Shown here piece after piece: positions 1 through 5,513 of a DNA stretch of 5,786 nt. Source of the stretch: an uncultured Clostridia bacterium (lineage in GTDB: Bacteria; Bacillota; Clostridia; Oscillospirales; Oscillospiraceae). The stretch lies in contig CAMWQV010000157.1 of assembly GCA_947176425.1 (NCBI GenBank), forward strand, positions 1 to 5,786, in the 5' to 3' direction. The notes below the pieces were generated by a model. That model was not told the origin of the DNA. It was given only the letters and a program-made list of their open reading frames with translations, and ran no database searches. How positions within the stretch are numbered: the stretch's first letter is position 1; each line of letters begins with the position of its first letter. A program made the position numbers and the translations under genes.

Positions 1-1
1 G

Positions 2-556
2 CGCTATATGCACCATGATGTAGAAACCATTGAACGTATGGAGTTAATCCGTGACCTGCGTCTGGGCGAGTTTGACGTATTGGTGGGAATTAACCTGCTG
101 CGTGAGGGCTTGGATATGCCGGAGGTCAGTCTGGTGGCGATTCTGGACGCCGATAAAGAGGGTTTTCTCCGCAGTGAAACCAGTCTCATTCAGACCATCG
201 GACGCGCCGCCCGGAACGCGGAAGGCAAAGTCATTCTCTATGCCGACACAATTACCCACAGTATGCGGTCTGCTATGGACGAAACCGCCCGCCGCCGCAC
301 GATTCAAGATGACTATAATAAAGCACATGGAATCGTTCCCAAAACCGTTATTAAATCCGTGCGTGAGATACTGGAGATGTCTAAATCCGAAGAATCCGCA
401 CAGAAAAAGGCCGGACGCAAGCTGACCAAACGGGAAACCGAGGAGGAGATTGCTAAGATCGAGAAGCAGATGAAGGAAGCCGCGAAAATGCTGGAGTTCG
501 AGTACGCCGCTATTTTACGCGACCGGCTGATTGAGCTTAGAAAGGAACTCTCGTAA
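2..556 (+). CDS. uvrB: UvrABC system protein B, C-terminal part (5' end outside window)
   Basis: This is the last 184 residues of UvrB, the DNA-loading helicase-like subunit of nucleotide excision repair, which receives damaged DNA from UvrA and recruits UvrC. Visible residues (numbered from position 2) include GEFDVLVGINLLREGLDMPE (22-41, helicase motif V region), the conserved DADKEGFLRS (49-58), and QTIGRAARN (64-72, motif VI with its arginine fingers). The C-terminal UVR motif lies around residues 145-184, with the E-F-E-Y-A-A-I-L-R-D-R core that in the family binds UvrC and UvrA. UvrB is usually about 660 aa, so roughly 470 residues, including Walker A and the beta-hairpin, lie upstream of the window. 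The frame is open from the first base and ends at TAA 554-556. The last 42 bp are also coding on the opposite strand. No terminator follows directly. Identification is very secure. Confidence 0.98.
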   Translation, partial: RYMHHDVETIERMELIRDLRLGEFDVLVGINLLREGLDMPEVSLVAILDADKEGFLRSETSLIQTIGRAARNAEGKVILYADTITHSMRSAMDETARRRTIQDDYNKAHGIVPKTVIKSVREILEMSKSEESAQKKAGRKLTKRETEEEIAKIEKQMKEAAKMLEFEYAAILRDRLIELRKELS

Positions 557-805
557 TATACGGTATTCGCTGGGGGGGTCATATGGTACTGCCAATTCAA
601 GCCCCAGCCGTAAGCCTGTGGCAAAAGATTCCAGCCCCCAGTGGATGCGTATATGTGTAATAAGGTCTATCAATATAATCCGTTTTTCCGGCGTCAGGGA
701 CAGGACGGCGGCTAGGTCTTCTATGATCTCGTCCTGTTCCGTCCGCACGGTTAGCGACTGTGTTTCTACAAAAATGCGGTATAGTTGTTCATATATGTTT
801 TCCAT
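515..805 (-). CDS. Small hypothetical protein, DUF6809-like (96 aa)
   Basis: This leftward gene encodes 96 residues and is not securely recognised. The start is set by a strong AAGGAG site (811-816) five bases before ATG 805. An upstream in-frame ATG at 826 would place that site inside the gene and is less likely. The protein is soluble, probably helical and acidic: an N-terminal amphipathic helix (MENIYEQLYRIF), a middle segment TPEKRIILIDLITHIRIHW, then FATGLRLGLELA (61-72). The F-x-x-G-x-R-L-G-x-x-L pattern near the C-terminus recalls the DUF6809 small proteins of Clostridia, of unknown function, but this is a resemblance from memory. The last 13 codons lie antisense to the uvrB 3' end. 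A perfect consensus promoter lies upstream, divergent from the HTH-Uma2 gene, which suggests a regulator-and-target pair. GC in sampled lines is about 50-55%, closer to the repair genes than to HTH-Uma2. Confidence 0.75.
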   Translation of the reverse strand: MENIYEQLYRIFVETQSLTVRTEQDEIIEDLAAVLSLTPEKRIILIDLITHIRIHWGLESFATGLRLGLELAVPYDPPSEYRILREFLSKLNQPVA

Positions 806-810
806 AGTAA

Positions 811-816
811 CTCCTT
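811..816 (-). promoter_or_regulatory. Ribosome binding site of the leftward small gene
   Basis: Read on the minus strand this is AAGGAG, followed by five bases and ATG at 805-803. It fixes the start at 805 rather than at the upstream in-frame ATG 826, which has no such site. Confidence 0.8.
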
Positions 817-841
817 GATGCCACAATTAAATTGTTATAAT
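815..841 (+). promoter_or_regulatory. Extended -10 promoter for HTH-Uma2 (and probably uvrA)
   Basis: TATAAT at 836-841 is preceded by TGT (833-835), giving a perfect extended -10 (TGnTATAAT). A possible -35, TTGATG (815-820), is only 15 bases upstream, so the extended -10 probably carries most of the strength. Transcription would start near 848, about 40 nt before ATG 888. Its -10 lies five bases from the -10 of the opposite promoter (847-852), so the two polymerases could not occupy the region together. Confidence 0.6.
824..834. promoter_or_regulatory. Candidate Xre operator 1 (CAAN5TTG dyad)
   Basis: CAATTAAATTG is a perfect palindrome around A829, extending one further pair to ACAATTAAATTGT (823-835). 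It fills the spacer between the -35-like and -10 elements of the rightward promoter. It has the same CAAN5TTG form as the dyad at 857-867. Assignment to the neighbouring HTH protein is inference from position and symmetry. Confidence 0.5.
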
Positions 842-846
842 GCGAT

Positions 847-875
847 ATTATACAGCCAACTTGGTTGTGTGTCAA
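847..875 (-). promoter_or_regulatory. Perfect consensus sigma-70/sigma-A promoter for the leftward small gene
   Basis: On the minus strand there is TTGACA (870-875) and TATAAT (847-852), separated by exactly 17 bases: a full match to the housekeeping consensus in both boxes and spacing. Predicted transcription would start near 840, giving a leader of about 35 nt before the AAGGAG and ATG of the 515-805 gene. The spacer contains the dyad CAACTTGGTTG (857-867). A promoter this strong normally needs a repressor, which fits the adjacent Xre-type protein; that link is inference. Confidence 0.8.
857..867. promoter_or_regulatory. Candidate Xre operator 2 (CAAN5TTG dyad)
   Basis: CAACTTGGTTG has CAA and TTG arms five bases apart, with inner CCAACTTGG (856-864) a perfect 9-bp palindrome. 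It lies inside the 17-bp spacer of the leftward consensus promoter. Its centre (862) is 33 bp from that of the first dyad (829), about three helical turns, so both would face the same side of the DNA. Confidence 0.5.
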
Positions 876-887
876 TAGGTGAATTGT

Positions 888-1730
888 ATGATTGAGGGAA
901 ATGAAAAATTAACAGCATTCGGCAAACGATTAAAGCATCTGCGCAATGCCGACAAAAAAACACAGCAATTTATGGCGGACTTATTAGAGTGTACAACAAG
1001 CAATTATCAAAAATTTGAGTACGGTCAAGTCAATATCCCCATTACGACTTTGCTTGCGCTGGCCGATTACTTTGGTGTAACTACCGATTATTTGTTAGAC
1101 CGCCGTCTAAAAAATAAGGAGAAATCTGTTATGCTGCGTAAAAAGGAAATTTATACCTATCAAGATATCTGCAAAACCGACGAAGGAGAACTGTATGAGT
1201 TAATTGATGGGGAAGTGTATAAGATGGATACTCCGTTTCCAGACCATGCTTTTATCAGCAGCGAACTCTGCTGTGTTTTGGGAAATTGCCTGGACAAGAA
1301 AACTTGCTGTGTTTTTCATGCTCCTGTAGATGTACTTCTCTTTAACCAGCCCGATGATCCTTATAATGAAATTAAATACCTTGTTTTACCGGATATCGTT
1401 GTGGTTTGTGACCGTAAACAATTTGGCAGGCGCGGTATCTACGGTCCGCCAAAATTGGTTGTAGAAGTTCTCTCTGAATCTACCCGCCAGCGGGACCGGC
1501 TTACAAAATATAATCTTTATCAGCAGGCAGGTGTCGAGCAATATTGGATGATAGACCCCTGCAATTCTACCGTTATAGTCTTTACTCTCGAAAATGGAAA
1601 GTATTTATTGCCAGAGGTTTACACAAAAGAACAGGTCCTGCATTCCGACATATTTCCGGACTTGTCAATTGATCTGTCAAAAATATTTGACTCCTCGTGG
1701 TATCCGATAACCAAAGAAATTGAAAATTAG
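888..1730 (+). CDS. Xre-family HTH regulator fused to Uma2-family endonuclease domain
   Basis: A 280-residue two-domain protein. Residues about 8-70 form an Xre/Cro-type helix-turn-helix (FGKRLKHLRN, then TQQFMADLLECTTSNYQKFE, ending in the usual FGVTTDYLLDR). Residues about 82-275 match the Uma2 family (DUF820, PD-(D/E)xK nuclease-like): YELIDGEVYKM (103-113), LPDIVVV with D169, LVVEVLSEST with E193, K207, and GVEQYWMIDP (215-224). D169, E193 and K207 are the likely metal and catalytic residues, with the lysine displaced as is usual in this family. ATG 888 is chosen because AGGTGA (877-882) lies five bases upstream; GTG 879 falls inside that site. The rightward promoter lies just upstream. 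The stop is 13 bp from uvrA, implying co-transcription. Sampled GC is about 40%, against 53-70% in uvrA, suggesting acquisition. The DNA target and real nuclease activity are unknown. Confidence 0.9.
   Translation: MIEGNEKLTAFGKRLKHLRNADKKTQQFMADLLECTTSNYQKFEYGQVNIPITTLLALADYFGVTTDYLLDRRLKNKEKSVMLRKKEIYTYQDICKTDEGELYELIDGEVYKMDTPFPDHAFISSELCCVLGNCLDKKTCCVFHAPVDVLLFNQPDDPYNEIKYLVLPDIVVVCDRKQFGRRGIYGPPKLVVEVLSESTRQRDRLTKYNLYQQAGVEQYWMIDPCNSTVIVFTLENGKYLLPEVYTKEQVLHSDIFPDLSIDLSKIFDSSWYPITKEIEN
1116..1133 (+). promoter_or_regulatory. Internal ribosome site and start codon at the HTH/Uma2 junction
   Basis: Inside the HTH-Uma2 frame, AAGGAG (1116-1121) is followed nine bases later by ATG 1131, in frame and equal to residue M82. 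This is a better Shine-Dalgarno than the one at the gene's own start. It falls exactly where the HTH domain ends and the Uma2 domain begins. Initiation here would give a free Uma2 protein of 199 aa, close to the usual length of stand-alone Uma2 proteins. It may be a functional second start or the relic of two once-separate genes that fused. Confidence 0.55.
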
Positions 1731-1742
1731 AAAGGGCCTTTC
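1730..1742 (+). promoter_or_regulatory. Palindrome containing the uvrA ribosome binding site
   Basis: GAAAGGGCCTTTC is a perfect 13-bp palindrome around G1736. It fills almost the whole gap between the Uma2 stop (TAG 1728-1730) and uvrA ATG 1744. AAGGG (1732-1736), seven bases before the ATG, is the likely ribosome site. In RNA it could form only a short 5-bp stem with a 3-nt loop, partly hiding that site. Ribosomes ending the upstream gene would open it, so translational coupling is possible but unproven. Confidence 0.45.
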
Positions 1743-1743
1743 T

Positions 1744-4572
1744 ATGCAGGATAAAATTTATATAAAAGGCGCACGCGAAAACAATCTGAAAAATGTTGAC
1801 GTAGAGATTCCACGTGATAAAATGGTGGTAATCACGGGGCTGTCGGGGTCGGGGAAATCCAGTCTGGCCTTTGACACAATCTATGCCGAGGGCCAGCGGC
1901 GGTATGTAGAGAGTCTCAGTTCGTATGCCCGGATGTTTCTGGGCCAGATGGAGAAACCCGATGTAGACTATATCGACGGTCTGTCTCCGGCGATCTCCAT
2001 CGACCAGAAAACCACCAGTAAAAATCCCCGTTCTACTGTCGGCACGGTAACGGAGATATACGACTATCTGCGTCTGCTGTGGGCGCGGGTAGGAACGCCG
2101 CACTGTCCGGTCTGCGGGAAAGAGATACGCCAGCAGACCATAGACCAGATTATCGACCAGATTCTGGAACTGCCGGAAGGGACCCGTATTCAGATATTGG
2201 CCCCTGTGATTCGGGCGAGAAAAGGCGAGTATACAAAAATGTTTGAAGACGCCCGCCGGTCTGGTTATGTCCGCGTCAGAGTAGACGGCGCGCTGTATGA
2301 ACTGACTGAGGAGATCAAGCTGGAGAAAAACAAAAAACATAATATTGAAGTTGTTGTAGACCGTCTGATCATCCGTCCCGATATCCGCCAGCGGCTGACG
2401 GACAGTGTGGAAACCGCTTCCGGTTTGGCGGGCGGGCTGGTCATTGCCAACGTTCTCCAGGAGGAACGGGATATCCTGTTCTCACAAAATTATGCCTGTG
2501 AGGACTGCGGAATCAGCATTGAGGAACTGACGCCGCGGATGTTTTCATTTAATAATCCCTACGGCGCGTGTCCTGCGTGTACCGGTCTGGGCAGTCAGTT
2601 AAAGATCGACCCAAATCTGGTGGTGCCGGACGGAAGCAAATCTATCTTAGAAGGGGCGATTCAGGCGTCGGGCTGGGCGAATATCCGGGGCGACGGGATC
2701 AGCCGGATGTATTTTGACGCGCTGGCTAAAAAATACCGTTTCAAGCTCAGCACTCCCTGGAACAATCTGTCTGACGAAATTAAAGACATTATTCTTTACG
2801 GCACAAAGGGCGAAAAATTAGACCTGAAATATGACCGCCCCCAGGGAAAAGGCGTCCTGCATCAGAGCTTTGAGGGCATTTGCAATAATCTTCAGCGGCG
2901 GTACTCCGAAACACAGTCGGAATCCTCCCGCCGGGAACTGGAGGAACTGATGAGTGAAAGCCTCTGTCCGGTATGCAGGGGGCGGCGGCTGAAAATGGAG
3001 AGTTTGGCAGTAACGGTCGGGGACAGCAGTATCTATGATTTTACGACCCTGCCGGTCAATGCGGCATTATCGTTTGTGGAGGGCCTGCGTCTGACAAAAA
3101 CACAGACTATGATCGCGGATCGGATTTTGAAAGAGATCAAATCCCGGCTGGGTTTTCTCAGCAATGTGGGATTGGAATATCTGACCTTGAGCCGCAGTGC
3201 TGCCACGCTGTCCGGCGGCGAGAGCCAGAGAATCCGGCTGGCGACGCAGATCGGGTCCAGTCTGATGGGCGTGCTGTATATTCTGGACGAACCGTCTATC
3301 GGCCTGCACCAGCGGGATAACGATAAGCTGCTGGCAACGCTCCGCAATCTGCGTGATCTTGGAAATACTCTGATCGTGGTGGAACATGACGAGGACACCA
3401 TGCGGGCGGCGGATTATATTATTGACGTAGGCCCAGGCGCGGGCGTACACGGCGGGCATATCGTGGCGGCGGGAACGCCGGAGGAAGTGGCGGCGGACCC
3501 GCATTCCCTGACAGGGCAGTATTTAAGCGGACGGCGGTATATCGCCCTGCCGTCAGAGCGGCGCCCGGGGAACGGGAATTTTCTGACTGTCCGGGGCGCG
3601 GCGGAAAACAACCTGCAAAATATTGACGTTTCAATTCCGCTGGGGACATTCACCTGTGTAACGGGGGTATCTGGGTCCGGCAAATCGTCGCTGGTCAACG
3701 AGATTTTATTCAAGCGTCTGGGCGCGGACCTGAACCGAATGAAATGCCGTCCCGGAAAGCATCTGACGCTGGAGGGCGAGGAACATCTGGACAAGGTTAT
3801 CAATATCGACCAAAGCCCCATCGGACGCACGCCGCGCTCCAATCCGGCAACCTACACGGGCGTATTTAACGATATCCGGGACCTGTTCGCGTCCACGCCG
3901 GAGGCAAAAGCCCGCGGCTACGGTTCGGGGCGGTTCAGCTTCAACGTGCGGGGCGGACGCTGCGAGGCGTGTTCCGGCGACGGGCTGTTAAAGATCGAAA
4001 TGCACTTTTTGCCGGATATCTATGTACCCTGTGAGGTCTGTAAAGGAAAACGGTATAACCGGGAGACGCTGGAGGTTCGTTATAAGGGAAAAAATATCTA
4101 TGAGGTTCTGGAGATGACCGCCGAGGAAGCAAAAGAGTTTTTCCGGCCCCTGCCTAAAATCGGACGCAAAATGGAAACGCTCTGTGACGTAGGCTTGGGT
4201 TATATCAAGGTTGGGCAGGCGTCCACGACCCTCTCCGGCGGCGAGGCCCAGCGTGTGAAGCTTGCAACGGAACTGAGCAAACGGAGTACTGGAAACACGA
4301 TTTATATTTTGGACGAGCCGACCACCGGCCTGCATACGGACGACGTGGGCAAGCTGCTGGAGGTTTTGCAGAGACTGGCGGACGCCGGGAATACAGTTGT
4401 TGTGATCGAACACAATCTGGACGTTATAAAGAGTGCAGACTATATTATTGATCTTGGTCCGGAGGGCGGCAGCGGCGGCGGGACAATCGTCTGTACCGGT
4501 ACGCCGGAGGAAGTCGCCGCCTGTGAGACCAGCTATACAGGCCGCTATCTGAAAAAATTGCTGGACAGATAA
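1744..4572 (+). CDS. uvrA: UvrABC system protein A (excinuclease ATPase subunit), complete
   Basis: UvrA is the dimeric ABC ATPase that finds bulky DNA lesions and loads UvrB. All family landmarks are present in the 942 aa (usual length about 940): Walker A GLSGSGKSS (32-40) and GVSGSGKSS (641-649); ABC signatures LSGGESQR (489-496) and LSGGEAQR (830-837); Walker B ILDEP (513-517 and 855-859). Zinc-binding cysteines are C252/C255/C276/C279 and C740/C743/C763/C766, plus CPVC (121-124) and a CPVC before RGRRLK near residue 410, seen as an extra zinc pair in Gram-positive UvrA. The start is ATG 1744 with AAGGG upstream; an in-frame TTG at 1720 lies inside the previous gene and lacks a site. No LexA-type GAAC-N4-GTTC box was found just upstream, so transcription may depend on the HTH-Uma2 promoter. 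Both halves end in GTPEEVAA, encoded by an identical 14-bp stretch (3475-3488 and 4501-4514). Confidence 0.99.
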   Translation: MQDKIYIKGARENNLKNVDVEIPRDKMVVITGLSGSGKSSLAFDTIYAEGQRRYVESLSSYARMFLGQMEKPDVDYIDGLSPAISIDQKTTSKNPRSTVGTVTEIYDYLRLLWARVGTPHCPVCGKEIRQQTIDQIIDQILELPEGTRIQILAPVIRARKGEYTKMFEDARRSGYVRVRVDGALYELTEEIKLEKNKKHNIEVVVDRLIIRPDIRQRLTDSVETASGLAGGLVIANVLQEERDILFSQNYACEDCGISIEELTPRMFSFNNPYGACPACTGLGSQLKIDPNLVVPDGSKSILEGAIQASGWANIRGDGISRMYFDALAKKYRFKLSTPWNNLSDEIKDIILYGTKGEKLDLKYDRPQGKGVLHQSFEGICNNLQRRYSETQSESSRRELEELMSESLCPVCRGRRLKMESLAVTVGDSSIYDFTTLPVNAALSFVEGLRLTKTQTMIADRILKEIKSRLGFLSNVGLEYLTLSRSAATLSGGESQRIRLATQIGSSLMGVLYILDEPSIGLHQRDNDKLLATLRNLRDLGNTLIVVEHDEDTMRAADYIIDVGPGAGVHGGHIVAAGTPEEVAADPHSLTGQYLSGRRYIALPSERRPGNGNFLTVRGAAENNLQNIDVSIPLGTFTCVTGVSGSGKSSLVNEILFKRLGADLNRMKCRPGKHLTLEGEEHLDKVINIDQSPIGRTPRSNPATYTGVFNDIRDLFASTPEAKARGYGSGRFSFNVRGGRCEACSGDGLLKIEMHFLPDIYVPCEVCKGKRYNRETLEVRYKGKNIYEVLEMTAEEAKEFFRPLPKIGRKMETLCDVGLGYIKVGQASTTLSGGEAQRVKLATELSKRSTGNTIYILDEPTTGLHTDDVGKLLEVLQRLADAGNTVVVIEHNLDVIKSADYIIDLGPEGGSGGGTIVCTGTPEEVAACETSYTGRYLKKLLDR

Positions 4573-4594
4573 AAAAGAGGTATCTGATAGAGAT

Positions 4595-5080
4595 ATGGAT
4601 ATTATGCAATGGCTGACGGTGAATCCGGTGGGAGAATTTTGCTTTACTGCGCTGGTGTCGATGATCCCGGTAGTAGAGCTGCGGTTAGGGATTCCGTTCG
4701 GCGTGTCCCAGGGGCTGCCGGTATGGGCGGCGTATCTGGCGGCGGTGTTGGGGAATATGCTTCCTGTACCATTTATCGTAGTGTATATCAGGCGGATTTT
4801 TCGCTGGATGCGGGAAAAGCTGCCGTGGCTGAACAATTTGGTGGACAAGCTGGAGAAAAAGGCCCATTTGAAGGGGGAACGGGTCTCGCAATTCAAATAT
4901 TTGGGCTTAATGCTGTTTGTGGCGGTCCCTCTGCCCGGGACAGGCGCGTGGACCGGGTCTCTGGCGGCTGCGTTTCTGGATATGCCGCTGCGGAAAGCCC
5001 TGCCGTCGATTTTTGCCGGGGTTGTGACTGCCGGGTTTGCCATCAGCGTTCTGACATACGGGGTAGCAAGCCTGTTCTGA
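4595..5080 (+). CDS. COG2426 family membrane protein ('small multidrug export protein')
   Basis: A 161-residue integral membrane protein matching the putative small multidrug export family (COG2426, PF06695). The family name is historical, and the transported substrate is not established. Four hydrophobic segments are seen: about 12-37 (with the conserved ELRLGIPFG, 28-36), 41-65 (GNMLPVPFIV, 53-62), 103-128 (VPLPGTGAWTGSLAA, 111-125) and 136-160. A basic, cytoplasmic-looking loop (RRIFRWMREK...KLEKKAHLKGER) separates the two halves. The paired Pro/Gly-rich, broken hydrophobic segments resemble re-entrant hairpins of DedA/VTT-type proteins; that is inference. The gene begins 22 bp after uvrA and is probably in the same transcript. 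The start is somewhat uncertain: ATG 4595 has AGAGG only at a long 14-base distance, and ATG 4604, three codons on, is possible. There is no sign of a specific link to DNA repair beyond position. Confidence 0.9.
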   Translation: MDIMQWLTVNPVGEFCFTALVSMIPVVELRLGIPFGVSQGLPVWAAYLAAVLGNMLPVPFIVVYIRRIFRWMREKLPWLNNLVDKLEKKAHLKGERVSQFKYLGLMLFVAVPLPGTGAWTGSLAAAFLDMPLRKALPSIFAGVVTAGFAISVLTYGVASLF

Positions 5081-5150
5081 CTGTACCGGCTGTCATTTCT
5101 TCCGTTTCCGGCATAGACTGGCTTGAGAACACCCGAATGGAGGAAATGTT

Positions 5151-5489
5151 ATGCAGCTATGGCAGGATGGATTGATTGCTATGCTCGCGGCAGTGGGGCT
5201 GGCGGCTTTGATGTGGGCGGTCGTGCGTACTGTACTTTTTCCCGTGTCCCCCAGGCGTCACGAGACCGTTGTCCTGATCCCTGCCCAGGGCGACGCGGAA
5301 GATTTGGAACAGCAGCTCCACGCGTTGGAACTGATCCGGCAGGAACAACACGCTTTCGGTCTGATCCTGCTCGTGGATTGCGGACTCAGCGACGAGGGCA
5401 AAAAAATTTCCCGGCTGCTGGCGCGGCGGAACCGGTCTGTCGCGGTCTGCGGCAGCGGGGAGATCGGCCGGTACCTGCACTGCGGATAA
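5151..5489 (+). CDS. Small single-pass membrane protein with glycosyltransferase-like N-terminal fragment
   Basis: A 112-residue protein of unknown function. The start is well supported by GGAGG (5139-5143) seven bases before ATG 5151. Residues about 8-30 form one hydrophobic helix with few charges before it, likely a signal anchor. The rest is soluble: TVVLIPAQGDAEDLEQQL (39-56), then a beta strand GLILLVDCGLSDEG (70-83) and a short helix and strand SVAVCG. The pattern strand, helix, strand, (V)D-C-G-x-S-D recalls the first half of a GT-A family 2 glycosyltransferase (IP...D-D-G-S-x-D), but the catalytic second half is absent, so enzymatic activity is doubtful. It may be a degenerate or binding-only domain. 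It lies 70 bp after the COG2426 gene and 24 bp before recD2, probably in one operon. It ends at TAA 5487-5489, within a 9-bp tandem repeat. Confidence 0.75.
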   Translation: MQLWQDGLIAMLAAVGLAALMWAVVRTVLFPVSPRRHETVVLIPAQGDAEDLEQQLHALELIRQEQHAFGLILLVDCGLSDEGKKISRLLARRNRSVAVCGSGEIGRYLHCG

Positions 5490-5498
5490 TGCGGATAA
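5481..5498 (+). repeat. 9-bp tandem duplication at the stop of the small membrane gene
   Basis: TGCGGATAA occurs twice head to tail (5481-5489 and 5490-5498). The first copy encodes the last Cys-Gly and the TAA stop; the second gives another in-phase TAA directly after. It looks like a simple slippage duplication in the short gap before recD2. Confidence 0.85.
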
Positions 5499-5513
5499 AA
5501 AGGAGTGTCTAAC

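Noticed and set aside
569..608. Inverted repeat GCTGGGG (569-575) / CCCCAGC (602-608) after uvrB, as a terminator
   Set aside because: The loop is 26 bases, no U-tract follows, and it lies inside the coding region of the leftward gene.
531..818. Plus-strand open frame of 95 codons after uvrB
   Set aside because: It is antisense to the leftward gene, which has a consensus promoter and ribosome site; this frame has neither and overlaps the uvrB end in another frame.
879..887. GTG 879 as the start of the HTH-Uma2 gene
   Set aside because: GTG 879 lies inside the AGGTGA site that serves ATG 888, and it has no ribosome site of its own.
1720..1743. TTG 1720 as the start of uvrA
   Set aside because: It lies inside the Uma2 gene without a ribosome site; UvrA homologues begin near the MQDKIYIKGARENNL sequence at 1744.
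1582..2340. Minus-strand open frame of 252 codons across the Uma2 3' end and the uvrA 5' end
   Set aside because: It is a shadow of two convincing plus-strand genes and has no ribosome site or family motif.
3475..4514. Exact 14-bp repeat ACGCCGGAGGAAGT (3475-3488 and 4501-4514) as a possible element
   Set aside because: Both copies encode the same GTPEEVAA end of the two homologous ABC halves of UvrA, so shared ancestry and codon choice explain it.
3988..5043. Long minus-strand open frame (351 codons) across the uvrA 3' end and the COG2426 gene
   Set aside because: It lies antisense to two well-supported genes, has no ribosome site or recognisable domain, and is explained by the codon bias of GC-rich coding DNA.
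4609..5175. Plus-strand open frame of 188 codons overlapping the COG2426 gene in another frame
   Set aside because: It has no Shine-Dalgarno site, its product is Gly/Ala/Arg-rich without domain character, and the alternative frame matches a known membrane family.
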